Assembly (NCBI GenBank): GCA_964507325.1
Contig: CAZDQL010000008.1
Coordinates: 46,358-110,357, forward strand
Reading direction: 5' to 3'
Origin: CAZDQL01 sp964507325
Lineage (GTDB): Bacteria; Planctomycetota; UBA1135; GCA-002686595
Length of the DNA: 64,000 nt
Shown here in pieces: positions 38,511-48,039 of this stretch; position 1 is the stretch's first letter, and the number at the start of each line of letters is the position of its first letter. Under the pieces are notes generated by a model, which did not search any database, was not told where the DNA came from, and was given only the letters and a program-made list of their open reading frames with translations. The translations under genes were made by a program, and so were the position numbers.

Positions 38511-39325
38511 CGGGAGGCCTCCGGGAGTGTGGGGGAGGGGGAGGTAGGGGGGCGTAGCGATTCGAGGAAGGCCAGGGGGTCCTCGCCGCGCGCGAGGACT
38601 TCCACCAGCGCGGTGCCGACGATGACGCCGTCGGCGTGGGGAGCGATGCGCTCCACCTGGGTGCGGTCGCGGATGCCGAAGCCCGCGGCCACGGGCAGGG
38701 AGGACGCGGCGCGCAGCCGCGCCAGGTAGTCGTCGAGCAGCTCCGTCCTGGTGGAGGCGCCCGTGATCCCGGCGCGCGTCACCGCGTAGACGAAGCCGCG
38801 GCTGGCGCGACACAGCTCCCGCGCGCGCTCCGGCGCCGTGAGCGGCGTGACGAGCTGCACGAGCGCGAGCCCCGCGTCGTCGCAGGTCTCCCGCGCCTCG
38901 GTCGCCTCCTCGAGGGGCAGGTCGGGCACGATCAGCCCCGCGAACCCCGCGGCGGCGACGGCGCGCAGGGTCGCCTCCAGCCCGCGGGCGAGGAGCGGGT
39001 TCAGGTAGGTCATCAAGACCAGCGGCGCGGCGAGCTCTCCCGCCGCCGCCACCTCGTCCAGGAGCCACGGCAAGCACACGCCGCGCTCCAGCGCTTCACG
39101 CCCCGCCTTCGCGATCACCGGGCCGTCCGCCACCGGGTCGCTGAAGGGCAGGCCCACCTCGATCGCGTCCGAGATCTCGGCCAGCGCACGCAGCGACTCC
39201 CCGAACCCCGCGCGCCGGGGGAAGCCCGCGGTGACGTACGGCATCAGGGAGATCGCCCCTGCGCGCTTGGGGGTCCGGATCGCGGCGGCGAGCCGTTCGC
39301 CGCCGGAGAGCGTGCTGTCGATCAT
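38507..39325 (-). CDS. trpA: Tryptophan synthase alpha subunit
   Basis: TrpA cleaves indole-3-glycerol phosphate to indole. The 272-residue TIM barrel has 'AISLMPYVTAGFPRRAGFGESLRALAEISDAIEVGLPFSDPVADGPVIAKAGREAL' with the catalytic Glu of 'IEVGLPFSDPxADGPxI', 'PLVLMTYLNPLLARGLEA', 'FAGLIVPDLPLEEATE', 'LCRASRGFVYAVTRAGITG' and 'PVAAGFGIRDRTQVERI'. Start ATG 39325 overlaps the trpB stop by four bases, and the stop overlaps aroF. The final residues are Pro/Ser/Thr-rich. Confidence 0.95.
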   Translation of the reverse strand: MIDSTLSGGERLAAAIRTPKRAGAISLMPYVTAGFPRRAGFGESLRALAEISDAIEVGLPFSDPVADGPVIAKAGREALERGVCLPWLLDEVAAAGELAAPLVLMTYLNPLLARGLEATLRAVAAAGFAGLIVPDLPLEEATEARETCDDAGLALVQLVTPLTAPERARELCRASRGFVYAVTRAGITGASTRTELLDDYLARLRAASSLPVAAGFGIRDRTQVERIAPHADGVIVGTALVEVLARGEDPLAFLESLRPPTSPSPTLPEASR

Positions 39326-40521
39326 GCCGCACCTCCCGCGCGGCGCGCGCTCTCGAGCAGGATCGAGAGGTCCTTGTCGCCGCGACCGGAGCAGCCGACG
39401 AGGATCCGCGTCCCGGCGTGCTCTCGCGCGTACGCCCGCGCGCCGGCGAGCGCGTGGGCGGACTCGAGCGCGGGGAGGATGCCCTCCAGGCGGCAGGCCT
39501 CCTCGAGGGCGTCGAGCGCCTCGCGATCGCTCGCGGTGACGTAGGTCGCGCGCCCCGTCTCCTTGAGCCAGGAGTGCTCCGGTCCCACGCCGGGGTAGTC
39601 GAGCCCCGCGGAGATCGAGTGCGTCTCCTGCACCTGGCCGTGCTCGTCCTGGAGCAGGTAGCTGTGGCAGCCGTGCAGCACGCCGGGGCGACCGAGGCCC
39701 AGGGTGGCCGCGTGCTCCTGCGCTCCGGTCCCGCGCCCGCCCGCCTCGACCCCGAGCAGCTCCACCTCGTCGGCGAGGAACTCGTGGAAGAGCCCGATCG
39801 CGTTCGACCCGCCGCCGACGCAGGCGATCACCGCGTGGGGGAGCGCACCCACGTCGTGGAGGATCTGCGCTCGCGCCTCCCGCCCGATCACGCTCTGCAG
39901 GTCGCGCACCAGTCGCGGGTAGGGGTGCGGGCCGACCGCGGAGCCGAGCAGGTAGTAGGCCCCGGCGGGATCGCCCGCCCAGTCGCGCAGCGCCTCGTCG
40001 ATCGCCGCCCGCAGGGTGGCGTCGCCGCTCTCCACCGCGATCACCTCCGCCCCGAAGAGCCGCATGCGGTGCACGTTCGGCGCCTGGCGCGCGACGTCGA
40101 TCGCCCCCATGTACACGCGGCAGGAGAGGCCGAGACGGGCGCAGGCCGCCGCACTGGCGACCCCGTGTTGACCTGCCCCCGTCTCGGCGATGACCCGGCT
40201 CACGTCCATGCGGCGCGCGAGCAGCGCCTGGCCCAGGGCGTTGTTGATCTTGTGCGCTCCGGTGTGCGCGAGGTCCTCGCGCTTCAGCCACACCTCCGCC
40301 GCCCACGCCTCGCCGAGGCGGTCGGCGCGGGTGAGCGCGGTGGGCCGCCCCGCCCAGTCGCGGAGCTCGGCGGCGAGCTCGATCTGGAACGCGTCGCTGT
40401 CGAGGTGCTCCGTCACCGCGCGGTCGAGGCGCTCGAGCGGCTCGATCAGGATCTCCGGCACGAAACGTCCGCCAAAGGGTCCGAAGCGGGTCGCGTCGCG
40501 GGTGGTGGTGCTCTGGTTCAT
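39322..40521 (-). CDS. trpB: Tryptophan synthase beta subunit
   Basis: TrpB joins indole with serine using PLP. The 399-residue protein starts MNQSTTTRDATRFGPFGGRFVPEILIEPLERL. The PLP lysine is in 'KREDLAHTGAHKINNALGQALLARR', followed by 'VIAETGAGQHGVASAAACARLGL' and 'VPHAVIACVGGGSNAIG'-type phosphate loop (read here 'LPHAVIACVGGGSNAIGLFHEFL'). 'VQETHSISAGLDYPGVGPEHSWL' and the 'GCSGRGDKDLSIL' end complete the family pattern, close to TrpB1. In TrpB1 the first interface with TrpA is standard, consistent with trpA downstream. Overlaps with trpF at the start. Confidence 0.96.
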   Translation of the reverse strand: MNQSTTTRDATRFGPFGGRFVPEILIEPLERLDRAVTEHLDSDAFQIELAAELRDWAGRPTALTRADRLGEAWAAEVWLKREDLAHTGAHKINNALGQALLARRMDVSRVIAETGAGQHGVASAAACARLGLSCRVYMGAIDVARQAPNVHRMRLFGAEVIAVESGDATLRAAIDEALRDWAGDPAGAYYLLGSAVGPHPYPRLVRDLQSVIGREARAQILHDVGALPHAVIACVGGGSNAIGLFHEFLADEVELLGVEAGGRGTGAQEHAATLGLGRPGVLHGCHSYLLQDEHGQVQETHSISAGLDYPGVGPEHSWLKETGRATYVTASDREALDALEEACRLEGILPALESAHALAGARAYAREHAGTRILVGCSGRGDKDLSILLESARRAGGAA

Positions 40522-41168
40522 CTCTGCGTCTCCTGGGCGCGCACCGCGGCGAGGAAGCGCCGCACCCGCGCCGGGTCCTTGATTCCCGGTTCCGATTCCA
40601 CGCCGCTGGACACGTCCACCGCGGCGGGGCGCACGCGGCGCAGGGCCTCCCCGACCGTCTCGGGGCGCAGCCCTCCCGCGAGCACCGCCCTCCCGTGCCG
40701 CGCCGCGCTCGCCGCTCGGTCCAGGTCGGCCGGGACGCCGCGCCCGCCGCCGGTCGGACCGTCGATGAGGAAGGCGCCGCGCAGCGAACCTTCCCCCCTC
40801 ACCTCGCCCGCGCGCGTGTTCGCCAGCTCCTGCGCGCGCTCTTCGAGATCGTCGCCGTCGGCCAGCACGGGCAGGAAGAACCACCCGTCCGGCAGCCGGT
40901 CGGCCCCGTCCCACCTCGCGTCCGCCTGCACTCCGTCGAAGGGCAGGTCCGAGATCGCAGCCAGGTCCTCTGCACTGGGCACGCGGTAGACCGCCAGCCG
41001 CTCCACGCCCCGCGGCACCGCGTCGAGGAGAGCGCGCGCCCGCGCGGGGCTCACGCGGCGCGGAGAGGGCGCGAGGACGAGCCCGATCGCGTCCGCGCCC
41101 GCCGCGCAGGCCGCGCGCACCGCGGCCGCGCTGGTGAGTCCGCAGATCTTCGCCAAGGTCCGGGTCAT
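40518..41168 (-). CDS. trpF: Phosphoribosylanthranilate isomerase
   Basis: TrpF rearranges phosphoribosylanthranilate to CdRP. The 216-residue (beta/alpha)8 protein has 'LAKICGLTSAAAVRAACAAGADAIGLVLAPSPRRVSP' with the catalytic Cys of KICG, 'FDGVQADARW' (usual vQLHG position, here vQADA, a deviation), 'FLIDGPTGGGRG' and 'AVLAGGLRPETVGEALRRVRPAAVDVSSGVES' with the catalytic Asp and phosphate-binding GGL motif. Its ATG overlaps trpC and its stop overlaps trpB. Confidence 0.92.
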   Translation of the reverse strand: MTRTLAKICGLTSAAAVRAACAAGADAIGLVLAPSPRRVSPARARALLDAVPRGVERLAVYRVPSAEDLAAISDLPFDGVQADARWDGADRLPDGWFFLPVLADGDDLEERAQELANTRAGEVRGEGSLRGAFLIDGPTGGGRGVPADLDRAASAARHGRAVLAGGLRPETVGEALRRVRPAAVDVSSGVESEPGIKDPARVRRFLAAVRAQETQR

Positions 41169-41990
41169 GCCCCCACCTCCCGCGCCCCGCGTCCGGCGTC
41201 GAGGAACGCGCGCCCCCGCGGCACGGGATCGGCATCCCGCATCAGGGCGCTGCCCACGAGCGCCAGGCGGTAGCCCGCGTCCGCGACGCGCGCCGCGTCC
41301 TCGGGAAGCTCGAGGCCGCTCTCCGCGACCGCGGGAAGGGCAGGCGGCAGGTGCGGGGCGAACTCGACGTGCCGACGCGGCTGGATCTGGAGGGTCGTCA
41401 GGTCGCGCCCGTTCACCCCGACCAGCAACGGCGGTCCCGCCGCGGGAGCGCGCGCGACGAAGCGCTCGATGCGCAGCAGGTCGGCGGCGCTGAAGGCCTC
41501 GAGGAGCACGAACTGCCCGCTCTCGCGCGCCGCCGTCACCAGGCTCGTGAGCCGCGCGTCGTCGAGGATGCGCACGATCAGGAGCACCCCCGCCGCGCCC
41601 GCCTCCCGCGCCTCCCACACCTGGTAGGGGTCGACGAGGAAGTCCTTGCGCATCACCGGCACCGTCACCGCGGCGGCGACCGCGCTCAGGTGGTCGAGGT
41701 GGCCCGCGAAGCGCGTGGGCTCGGTGAGCACCGAGATCGCCGCCGCCCCCGCCTCGACGTAGCGACGTGCACGCCGAGTCGCCACTTCCACCGAGGCGCT
41801 CTCGTCGAACACCCCAGCCGAGGGGGAGGCGAACTTGACCTCCGCGATCAGGTCGAAGCCCGCCGCGGAGAGCTCGAGCGCGGGCGCCGCCTCCTGCGCC
41901 CGAGCGCGCTCGACCAGGGCGTCGAGGGGGAGCGCACGACGCGCCCGCTCCACCCGCTCGGCACTGCGGCGTGCCATCGTGGCCAGGAAG

Positions 41991-42001
<11 letters not shown>
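41165..42001 (-). CDS. trpC: Indole-3-glycerol phosphate synthase
   Basis: TrpC closes the indole ring of CdRP to indole-3-glycerol phosphate. Starting at GTG 42001 it has 278 residues. It has 'FDLIAEVKFASPSAGVF' (EVKxxSPS, catalytic Lys), 'AAAISVLTEPTRFAGHLDHLSAV', 'VPVMRKDFLVDPYQVWEAREAGAAGVLLIV' (KDFxxD), 'LLVGVNGRDLTTLQI' (here GVNGRDL; family iGiNNRdL, the second Asn replaced by Gly) and 'PAVAESGLELPEDAARVADAGYRLALVGSALMRDADP'. The family's phosphate-binding positions are present. It overlaps trpD by 11 bases and trpF by 4. Confidence 0.93.
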
Positions 42002-43030
<1,029 letters not shown>

Positions 43031-43031
<1 letters not shown>

Positions 43032-43624
43032 CACGCCACCTCCTCGTGCGCGGTCTCCTCGAGCTCGAGGAAGTTCGCGAGCAGCCGGTCGCCGCCGGGG
43101 GTGAGCACGCTCTCGGGGTGGAACTGCACCCCCTCCGCCTTGAAGCGCCGGTGGCGGATGCCGAAGACGTCCCCCTCCGCGCCGTAGGCGCTGATCTCCA
43201 CCTCCTGGCCCAAGCCCTCCTCGGCGACGCGCAGCGAGTGGTAGCGCCCCGCTTCGAAGGGATTGGGCAGTCCGAGGAAGAGAGCCTGGTTGTCGTGGTA
43301 CACGCGCGACGCCTTGCCGTGCGTCGGGCGGGGTGCCCGCTCGACGCGCCCGCCGAGCACCTCCGCCAGCGCCTGGTGGCCGAGGCACACCCCGAGGATC
43401 GGGACGCGGCCGAGCAGCGCCTCGATCATCGCCTTGGAGACGCCGGCCCTGTCCGGGGTGGAGGGTCCCGGCGAGACCACGAGGTGGGTGGCACCCAGCC
43501 CGAGGGCTCGTGCGACCTCGATCTCGTCGTTGCGGCGCACGATCACCTCCGCCCCGAGCACGCGGAACGCCTGCACGAGGTTGAAGGTGAAGGAGTCGTA
43601 GTTGTCGATGAGGAGGATCTTCAT
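43031..43624 (-). CDS. trpG: Anthranilate synthase component II (glutamine amidotransferase)
   Basis: TrpG supplies ammonia from glutamine to TrpE. The 197-residue class I amidotransferase has 'MKILLIDNYDSFTFNLVQAF', 'VVSPGPSTPDRAGVS', the nucleophile Cys in 'PILGVCLGHQALAEVLGG' and the His/Glu pair in 'EGVQFHPESVLTPGG'. Length is normal. The start codon overlaps the trpE stop (ATGA). The protein is a stand-alone subunit, not fused to TrpE. Confidence 0.95.
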
Positions 43625-45009
43625 GAGCCGAGTCCTTCGGCGGCGAGGGTGAGGGCGGTGCGCAGGGCGTCCGACTTGGCGAGGATCTCGTCGTGCTCGG
43701 CGCGCGGCCGGCTGTCGGCGACGATCCCCGCGCCGGCCTGGAAGCGGTAGGTCCCCTCGCGCAGGACGAGGGTGCGGATGGCGATCGCGTGCTCCATCGC
43801 CGCTCCGTGTCCGAAGTAGCCCACGGTCCCCGCGTAGAGACCGCGACCGGTGGGCTCGATCTCGTCGATCAGCTCCATCGCTCGCACCTTCGGCGCACCG
43901 ACCACGGTGCCGGCGGGGAAGGCGGAGGCGAAGAGGTCGAAGGCGGAGACGTTCGGCTCCACCACGCCGCACACCGAGCTCACCAGGTGCATCACGTGGC
44001 TGAAGCGCTCCACCTGGCGGTAGGGGGCGACCTGGATCGTGCCCGGCACCGCCACGCGCCCCAGGTCGTTGCGCGCGAGGTCGACGAGCATCACGTGCTC
44101 CGCAGCCTCCTTGGGATCGGCGAGCAGCTCCGACTCGAGCGAGCGGTCCTGGGCGTCGTCCGCGCCGCGGGGGCGGGTCCCCGCGATCGGCTGCAGGGTG
44201 GCGGTGCGCCCGGTGAGCTTGACGAGCGCCTCCGGGGACGCGCCGACGACCGCGAAGTCGTCGAACTCCTGGAGGAACATGTAGGGCGAGGGGTTGATCA
44301 GCCGCAGCGCCCGGTAGGCGGTGACCGGCGGGATCTCGCACTCCCCGCGGAAGGCGCTGGAGAGGACCAGCTGGAAGACCTCTCCGGCGCGGATCTCCTC
44401 CTGGGCACGCTCCACGGCGCGCATGTAGTCGGCGCGGTCGAGGCTCACCTCCGCGGGACCGAGCCTGCCTCCCTCCGGCTGCCGCGGGATCTCGCCGCGC
44501 AGCGCACGCAACAGCTCGCGACGCAGCTCCTCCCGCTCAGCGGGCTCCCCGTCGTGCAGGAGCGCCATGCGGCGGGTCAGGTGGTCGAAGACGAGCAGGG
44601 AGCGCGGTGCGAAGTAGGCCAGCTCGGGGTCGTCGACGTCGTCGTGGCGGCTCGGCAGCCGCTCGAGGCGCCGCACGAACTCGTACCCGGCGACCCCCAC
44701 GAGCCCGCCACGGAAGGGGCTCGAACCCAGCTCCGGGCGCAGCCGGGGAGACGCGTCGAGGGCACGCTCGAGGAGGCCTAGGAGATCGCGACGCGAGGTG
44801 GGGACGGGAGTGCGCTCGCCGTCGAGACGCAGTCCCTCCCGATCGAGTCGCAGCTCTCGTCCCTCCCCGAAGCCGAGGAAGGAGTAGCGGGCCTGGCTCT
44901 CGCCCCCGATCACGCTCTCCAGGAGGAAGCGCGGCCGGAAGGGGGCCAGCTTGAGGTAGGCGGAGACCGGGGTGTCCAGGTCCGCGGGGATGTCGAAAGG
45001 AGGTTCCAT
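43621..45009 (-). CDS. trpE: Anthranilate synthase component I
   Basis: TrpE makes anthranilate from chorismate. With the ATG at 45009 (MEPPFDIPADLDTPVSAYLKL) the protein has 462 residues. The frame is open upstream to GTG 45069 but that start lies inside the attenuator terminator, so I reject it. 'TPVSAYLKLAPFRPRFLLESV' holds the LLES motif for allosteric tryptophan binding. The chorismate domain has 'RAGEVFQLVLSSAFRGE', 'NPSPYMFLQEFDDFAVVGASPEALVKL', 'LQPIAGTRPRGADDAQD', 'LADPKEAAEHVMLVDLARNDLGRV' and 'AFPAGTVVGAPKVRAMELIDEIEP', with 'FQAGAGIVADSRPRAEHDEILAKSDAL' at the end. No strong ribosome site precedes the ATG. First structural gene of the trp operon. Confidence 0.95.
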   Translation of the reverse strand: MEPPFDIPADLDTPVSAYLKLAPFRPRFLLESVIGGESQARYSFLGFGEGRELRLDREGLRLDGERTPVPTSRRDLLGLLERALDASPRLRPELGSSPFRGGLVGVAGYEFVRRLERLPSRHDDVDDPELAYFAPRSLLVFDHLTRRMALLHDGEPAEREELRRELLRALRGEIPRQPEGGRLGPAEVSLDRADYMRAVERAQEEIRAGEVFQLVLSSAFRGECEIPPVTAYRALRLINPSPYMFLQEFDDFAVVGASPEALVKLTGRTATLQPIAGTRPRGADDAQDRSLESELLADPKEAAEHVMLVDLARNDLGRVAVPGTIQVAPYRQVERFSHVMHLVSSVCGVVEPNVSAFDLFASAFPAGTVVGAPKVRAMELIDEIEPTGRGLYAGTVGYFGHGAAMEHAIAIRTLVLREGTYRFQAGAGIVADSRPRAEHDEILAKSDALRTALTLAAEGLGS

Positions 45010-45058
45010 GTCCCAGGAAGAGGCGGTCGAAACCTGCGGGTTCCCGGGAGCGGACACG

Positions 45059-45096
45059 AAAAAACCCACCCCCGGTCGCCCGAGAGGTGGGTGGGT
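45059..45096 (-). terminator. trp attenuator terminator
   Basis: On the minus strand ACCCACCC (45096-45089) pairs perfectly with GGGTGGGT (45071-45064) around a 17-base loop, followed immediately by six T (ending at 45059). It is a textbook intrinsic terminator placed between the leader peptide stop and trpE. The first stem can also slide by four bases because the 5' arm is the repeat ACCCACCCACC. If not prevented, it would stop transcription before trpE. Confidence 0.88.
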
Positions 45097-45132
45097 TGCC
45101 GCGCACGCGTCGGATCAGCCGGACCCCACCTC
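45084..45132 (-). promoter_or_regulatory. trp antiterminator pairing
   Basis: GAGGTGGG (minus strand, 45132-45125), which is the end of the leader peptide gene (codons Glu28, Val29, Gly30), is perfectly complementary over 8 bases to CCCACCTC (45091-45084), which overlaps the terminator's 5' arm. When the ribosome waits at the Trp codons (codons 17-23), this segment is free and can capture the arm, destroying the terminator. When it runs to the stop codon it covers the segment and the terminator forms. Confidence 0.75.
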
Positions 45133-45213
45133 CAGGGCGGAGGGCCAGGACCAGCGCCACGACCACGAACGGATGGTTCGCGGGGCGGAGGGCGTGCGGG
45201 AGTGGACGTTCAT
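45115..45213 (-). CDS. trpL: trp operon leader peptide
   Basis: A 32-residue peptide begins MNVHSRTPSAPRTIRSW and continues with Trp at 17, 19, 21 and 23 (SWSWRWSW), i.e. four Trp codons in seven, then PSALEVGSG and a stop. Such a run is far beyond chance and is the hallmark of a trp attenuator. The stop is 19 bases before the terminator hairpin. A TTATCT -10-like box (45226-45221) lies only seven bases before the start codon, so leaderless or near-leaderless translation is possible. No strong ribosome site is seen (GGAAC only). The peptide itself likely has no other function. Confidence 0.9.
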   Translation of the reverse strand: MNVHSRTPSAPRTIRSWSWRWSWPSALEVGSG

Positions 45214-45714
45214 GTGTTCCAGATAACCCCGGTGCCGGGCGGAGGGGAAGGGGATTCTTCGAATTAGTCGCTCGGCGGGGGGAGGTCGACGGTTCCTTGG
45301 CGAAGGGCCGGTCGGCCCCGGAGGGTCTCTCGCGGGGCCGTCCCAAACCCCCACCCGCCCACTGGGGAGCGCTCCTCTGACGGCTCAACTCTCGCTTCGG
45401 TTTCACCGAATCCGCGAACAAGGGCCCTCGCGAAGTGCACGCCTCCCCTCCGGCGGAGGAGAGAGCGAAGGGACGTGCGACGCCGTGCCCCGCCGTCGAA
45501 CTCCTGCGCATCCTCCCGCATCCCCCGGTTCGTCTCCCCACCACTCGGCCATCCCCTCTGGAGCCGGAAGATGGCGGGCTGGACACTTCATCTCGTACGC
45601 GAGATCCGCCAGCACCTCTGCTGGTCGAGCTCTATCATCGAGCGCAAGTCTCTGCGAGTCCGCTCGCCGTCCGAGCTTGACACGACACCCTAGGCTGCCG
45701 AAGGAGGGAAGCCC
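45214..45714. promoter_or_regulatory. Divergent gap between trp operon and heparinase-like gene
   Basis: These 501 bases separate trpL (minus) from a secreted protein gene (plus). The trp promoter must lie here. Apart from TTATCT at 45226-45221 there is GAAGAATCC at about 45250-45260 in an A/T-richer spot. On the plus side TTGACA (45676-45681) and TAGGCT (45691-45696) lie before the next gene, but their spacing (9 bp) does not make a normal pair. Small open frames in this stretch have no ribosome sites and no protein-like composition. Nothing else is recognised. Confidence 0.35.
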
Positions 45715-47985
45715 ATGGAACTGAGCAAGCTGCTCATTCTCGCCGGCGCCGTGCTTTGCAGCTCTCCCGCGGCGGAGGCTCAGATCTACGACGATCTGGA
45801 CGCTGCGGCGCTGCGCCGGTCCGTGGCAGCAGCGGCGGCCGACTTGCCCGAGGTCGAGCGACGCTGGTTGGATTCGATGCGATCCGTGGCAGGGGGAGAG
45901 CGCTCCTTCCGCGAGCTCTTCGGCTACAACCCACCGGGCACGGCCCTCTCCCTGGCCTCGCTGCACGCCTTCCTGTACTGGACGGAGGGGCAGGAGCAGG
46001 ACGCGCAGCGAGCCGCGACCTACTTGAAGCGCATGGCGGACTACCGCGAGCGGGTCCCGGCAGAGCTGGCGCAGGGGCGGGTGGAGTACGCCGGGGGTCT
46101 GCCGGCCGTCCCGAGCTTCTTCCACCTGGCCGACTACGCCGAGGCCTGGACGCGCATCCGGGATTGCCCGGCGCTCACTCCCGCGCTGCGGGCCACCATC
46201 GAGGCTGCGATCGCAGGCAGCGCGGACTTCATCTTCGTCTTCCCCGAATGGGGGCCTCACAACCGGGCGCTCTTGCGGGCGGAGTGCCTGGTCCATGCGG
46301 CCCGGGCCCTGCCCGACCATCCGCGGGCGGCGCAGTGGCGCAAGCTGGCGGAGATCCTGGCCGCCGACAGCATCGGCCAGTGGGAGATCGAGGATGCCCA
46401 GATCTACCAGCCCGTCTGGCTCTGGGCGCTGCTGCGCTACGCCGAGGCGGTGGGGGACGAGGAGATCCCCCGCTCCCTCGAGGTGCGCTACTACCTGCGT
46501 TACTTCCTGGAACTGCTCTGTCCCCGCGGCACGGTGCCGGCCTTCGGCGACGCCTGGTGGAACGGCGGCCTCGAGGGCTACTACCTGTGCTTCGAGTGGG
46601 GAGCGACCGTGCTCCAGGATCCGGAGCTGAAGTGGGCGGCGGAACAGGTCTACCAGGCCCTGGGACCGGTGGACCGGGAGCGGCCCCGGTTGGGCCACGC
46701 CCTCCTCTACGCGCGTGCGGTGCCCCACGTGGACCGGGACCTGGTGGCCCGTGAACCCGCGCTGCAGAGCGGGCCGGTCCTGGAGGACGTCATTGGCAAG
46801 AAGATCGTCCTGCGCCGGGGCCGGGGTGAGGACTCCCTCTACCTCTTGCTCAACTACCGCGACGAGGGGGACTGGGGCGTCCTGCACCGGGACTTCCTGC
46901 GCCAGACCCTGGCCGTCGAGGAGGAGAAGATGCACCACGGCAACGCCGACGAGAATGCCGTGGTCATGTTCATGGATGCGGGCGCCCTGCTCCTGCACGA
47001 CGGGGGCTACCGCGAGCGGGCACCCAGCGGACCCTTCGGCGCCTTCCGGGCCGACCTCTTTCACGACCGCCTGGTGGCCCGCCGCGGCCAGGTCACCGCC
47101 GACCAGGACCTCTTGGAGTTCCTGCGCGACTCCGGGGCCTACCGCAAGGTGCGCACGGAGAAGATCGACTTCGTCTCCTTCGAAGAGGCCGACTACAGCC
47201 GCACGCAGGTGCGCGACGACTCGCTGGGCTACGTCTGGGAGCGGACGCTGGTGCTGCCCGCCGCCGTGCGGGCCGTCGTGGTGGTCGACACGGTCCAGGT
47301 GCTGCGCTCGGACCACTACACCTTCGCGACCCTGTGGGCGACCCAGGAGGTGGTGGCGACGGGGAAGGGCTGGGCCCGCGGCCGTCGCGCCTCCATCGAC
47401 GGCCAGAGCCTGCCGCTGACGCGCGATCTGCTGCTGGTCTTTCCCGACCGGCCCGGAGAAGTTCCGGGGGGCTTCGCGCTGCGCCGGCACCGGCAGCCCG
47501 AGCACGTCATCCACCAGACCACGAGCCGCTGGTTCGAGGCCGGCGAACACCTGACCCACACCAGCGTGCTGTGGCCCCTCCCGCCCAGCGAGGATCCGGC
47601 CGCGATCGCCGGCCACGTGCGGCGCCTCGCAGCCACTCCGGAGGGAGACGTCGTCGCCCTGGAGATCACGACCGAGACCGGATCGATCCAGATCGCCCTC
47701 AAGGCCGATCGCGGGCTGGGCCTCTCAGTCGCGGACGTGCGGCCGCGCTACGACCGGACAGCCGGTACGTTCCGCTTCCAGGACGTCAGCACCGACGCCG
47801 ACTTCGTCCTCTTCCGCCGGCAGGCGCACGCCTGGGACTGGTGCGCGACCAACATGACCCACGTCACCCTCGAGGGAGAGGCCCTGTTCGAGGCGCAGCC
47901 CTTCCAGGTCTTCCAGACCAGCGGCCGTTCCGACGTCGCCGCGCCCGCCAAGTGGCGTCGCTGGGAGGGTACGACCCGGCGCTAG
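45715..47985 (+). CDS. Secreted heparinase II/III-like or alginate-lyase-like protein
   Basis: The 756-residue product has a signal peptide (MELSKLLILAGAVLCSSPAAEAQ) and a strong AAGGAGGG site. The N-terminal half is helical and Trp/Tyr-rich, like the alpha/alpha toroid of polysaccharide lyases: 'SLHAFLYWTEGQEQDAQRAATYLKRM', 'FVFPEWGPHNRALLRAECLVHAARAL', 'YQPVWLWALLRYAEAVGDEEIPRS', 'FGDAWWNGGLEGYYLCFEW'. The C-terminal half has beta-rich segments ('LRRGRGEDSLYLLLNYRDEGDWGVLHRD', 'KMHHGNADENAVVMFMDAGALLLHDGGY'), which resemble the 'H.D...f.l...G..ll.d.GY' region of heparinase II/III-like enzymes. The likely role is degradation of an acidic polysaccharide. The family is inferred and the catalytic residues are not assigned. 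Confidence 0.6.
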   Translation: MELSKLLILAGAVLCSSPAAEAQIYDDLDAAALRRSVAAAAADLPEVERRWLDSMRSVAGGERSFRELFGYNPPGTALSLASLHAFLYWTEGQEQDAQRAATYLKRMADYRERVPAELAQGRVEYAGGLPAVPSFFHLADYAEAWTRIRDCPALTPALRATIEAAIAGSADFIFVFPEWGPHNRALLRAECLVHAARALPDHPRAAQWRKLAEILAADSIGQWEIEDAQIYQPVWLWALLRYAEAVGDEEIPRSLEVRYYLRYFLELLCPRGTVPAFGDAWWNGGLEGYYLCFEWGATVLQDPELKWAAEQVYQALGPVDRERPRLGHALLYARAVPHVDRDLVAREPALQSGPVLEDVIGKKIVLRRGRGEDSLYLLLNYRDEGDWGVLHRDFLRQTLAVEEEKMHHGNADENAVVMFMDAGALLLHDGGYRERAPSGPFGAFRADLFHDRLVARRGQVTADQDLLEFLRDSGAYRKVRTEKIDFVSFEEADYSRTQVRDDSLGYVWERTLVLPAAVRAVVVVDTVQVLRSDHYTFATLWATQEVVATGKGWARGRRASIDGQSLPLTRDLLLVFPDRPGEVPGGFALRRHRQPEHVIHQTTSRWFEAGEHLTHTSVLWPLPPSEDPAAIAGHVRRLAATPEGDVVALEITTETGSIQIALKADRGLGLSVADVRPRYDRTAGTFRFQDVSTDADFVLFRRQAHAWDWCATNMTHVTLEGEALFEAQPFQVFQTSGRSDVAAPAKWRRWEGTTRR

Positions 47986-48039
47986 CCGCGAGGATGCCCA
48001 GCGGCAGCCAGTCGTACGTCTGTCCGGCGATTCCCGCCC

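Noticed and set aside
45010..45069. Earlier GTG starts for trpE
   Set aside because: They lie in or directly after the terminator hairpin and T-run; the family start fits the ATG at 45009.
45435..45724. Three short plus-strand open frames in the trp-heparinase gap
   Set aside because: No ribosome sites, no protein-like composition, and they overlap each other in different frames.
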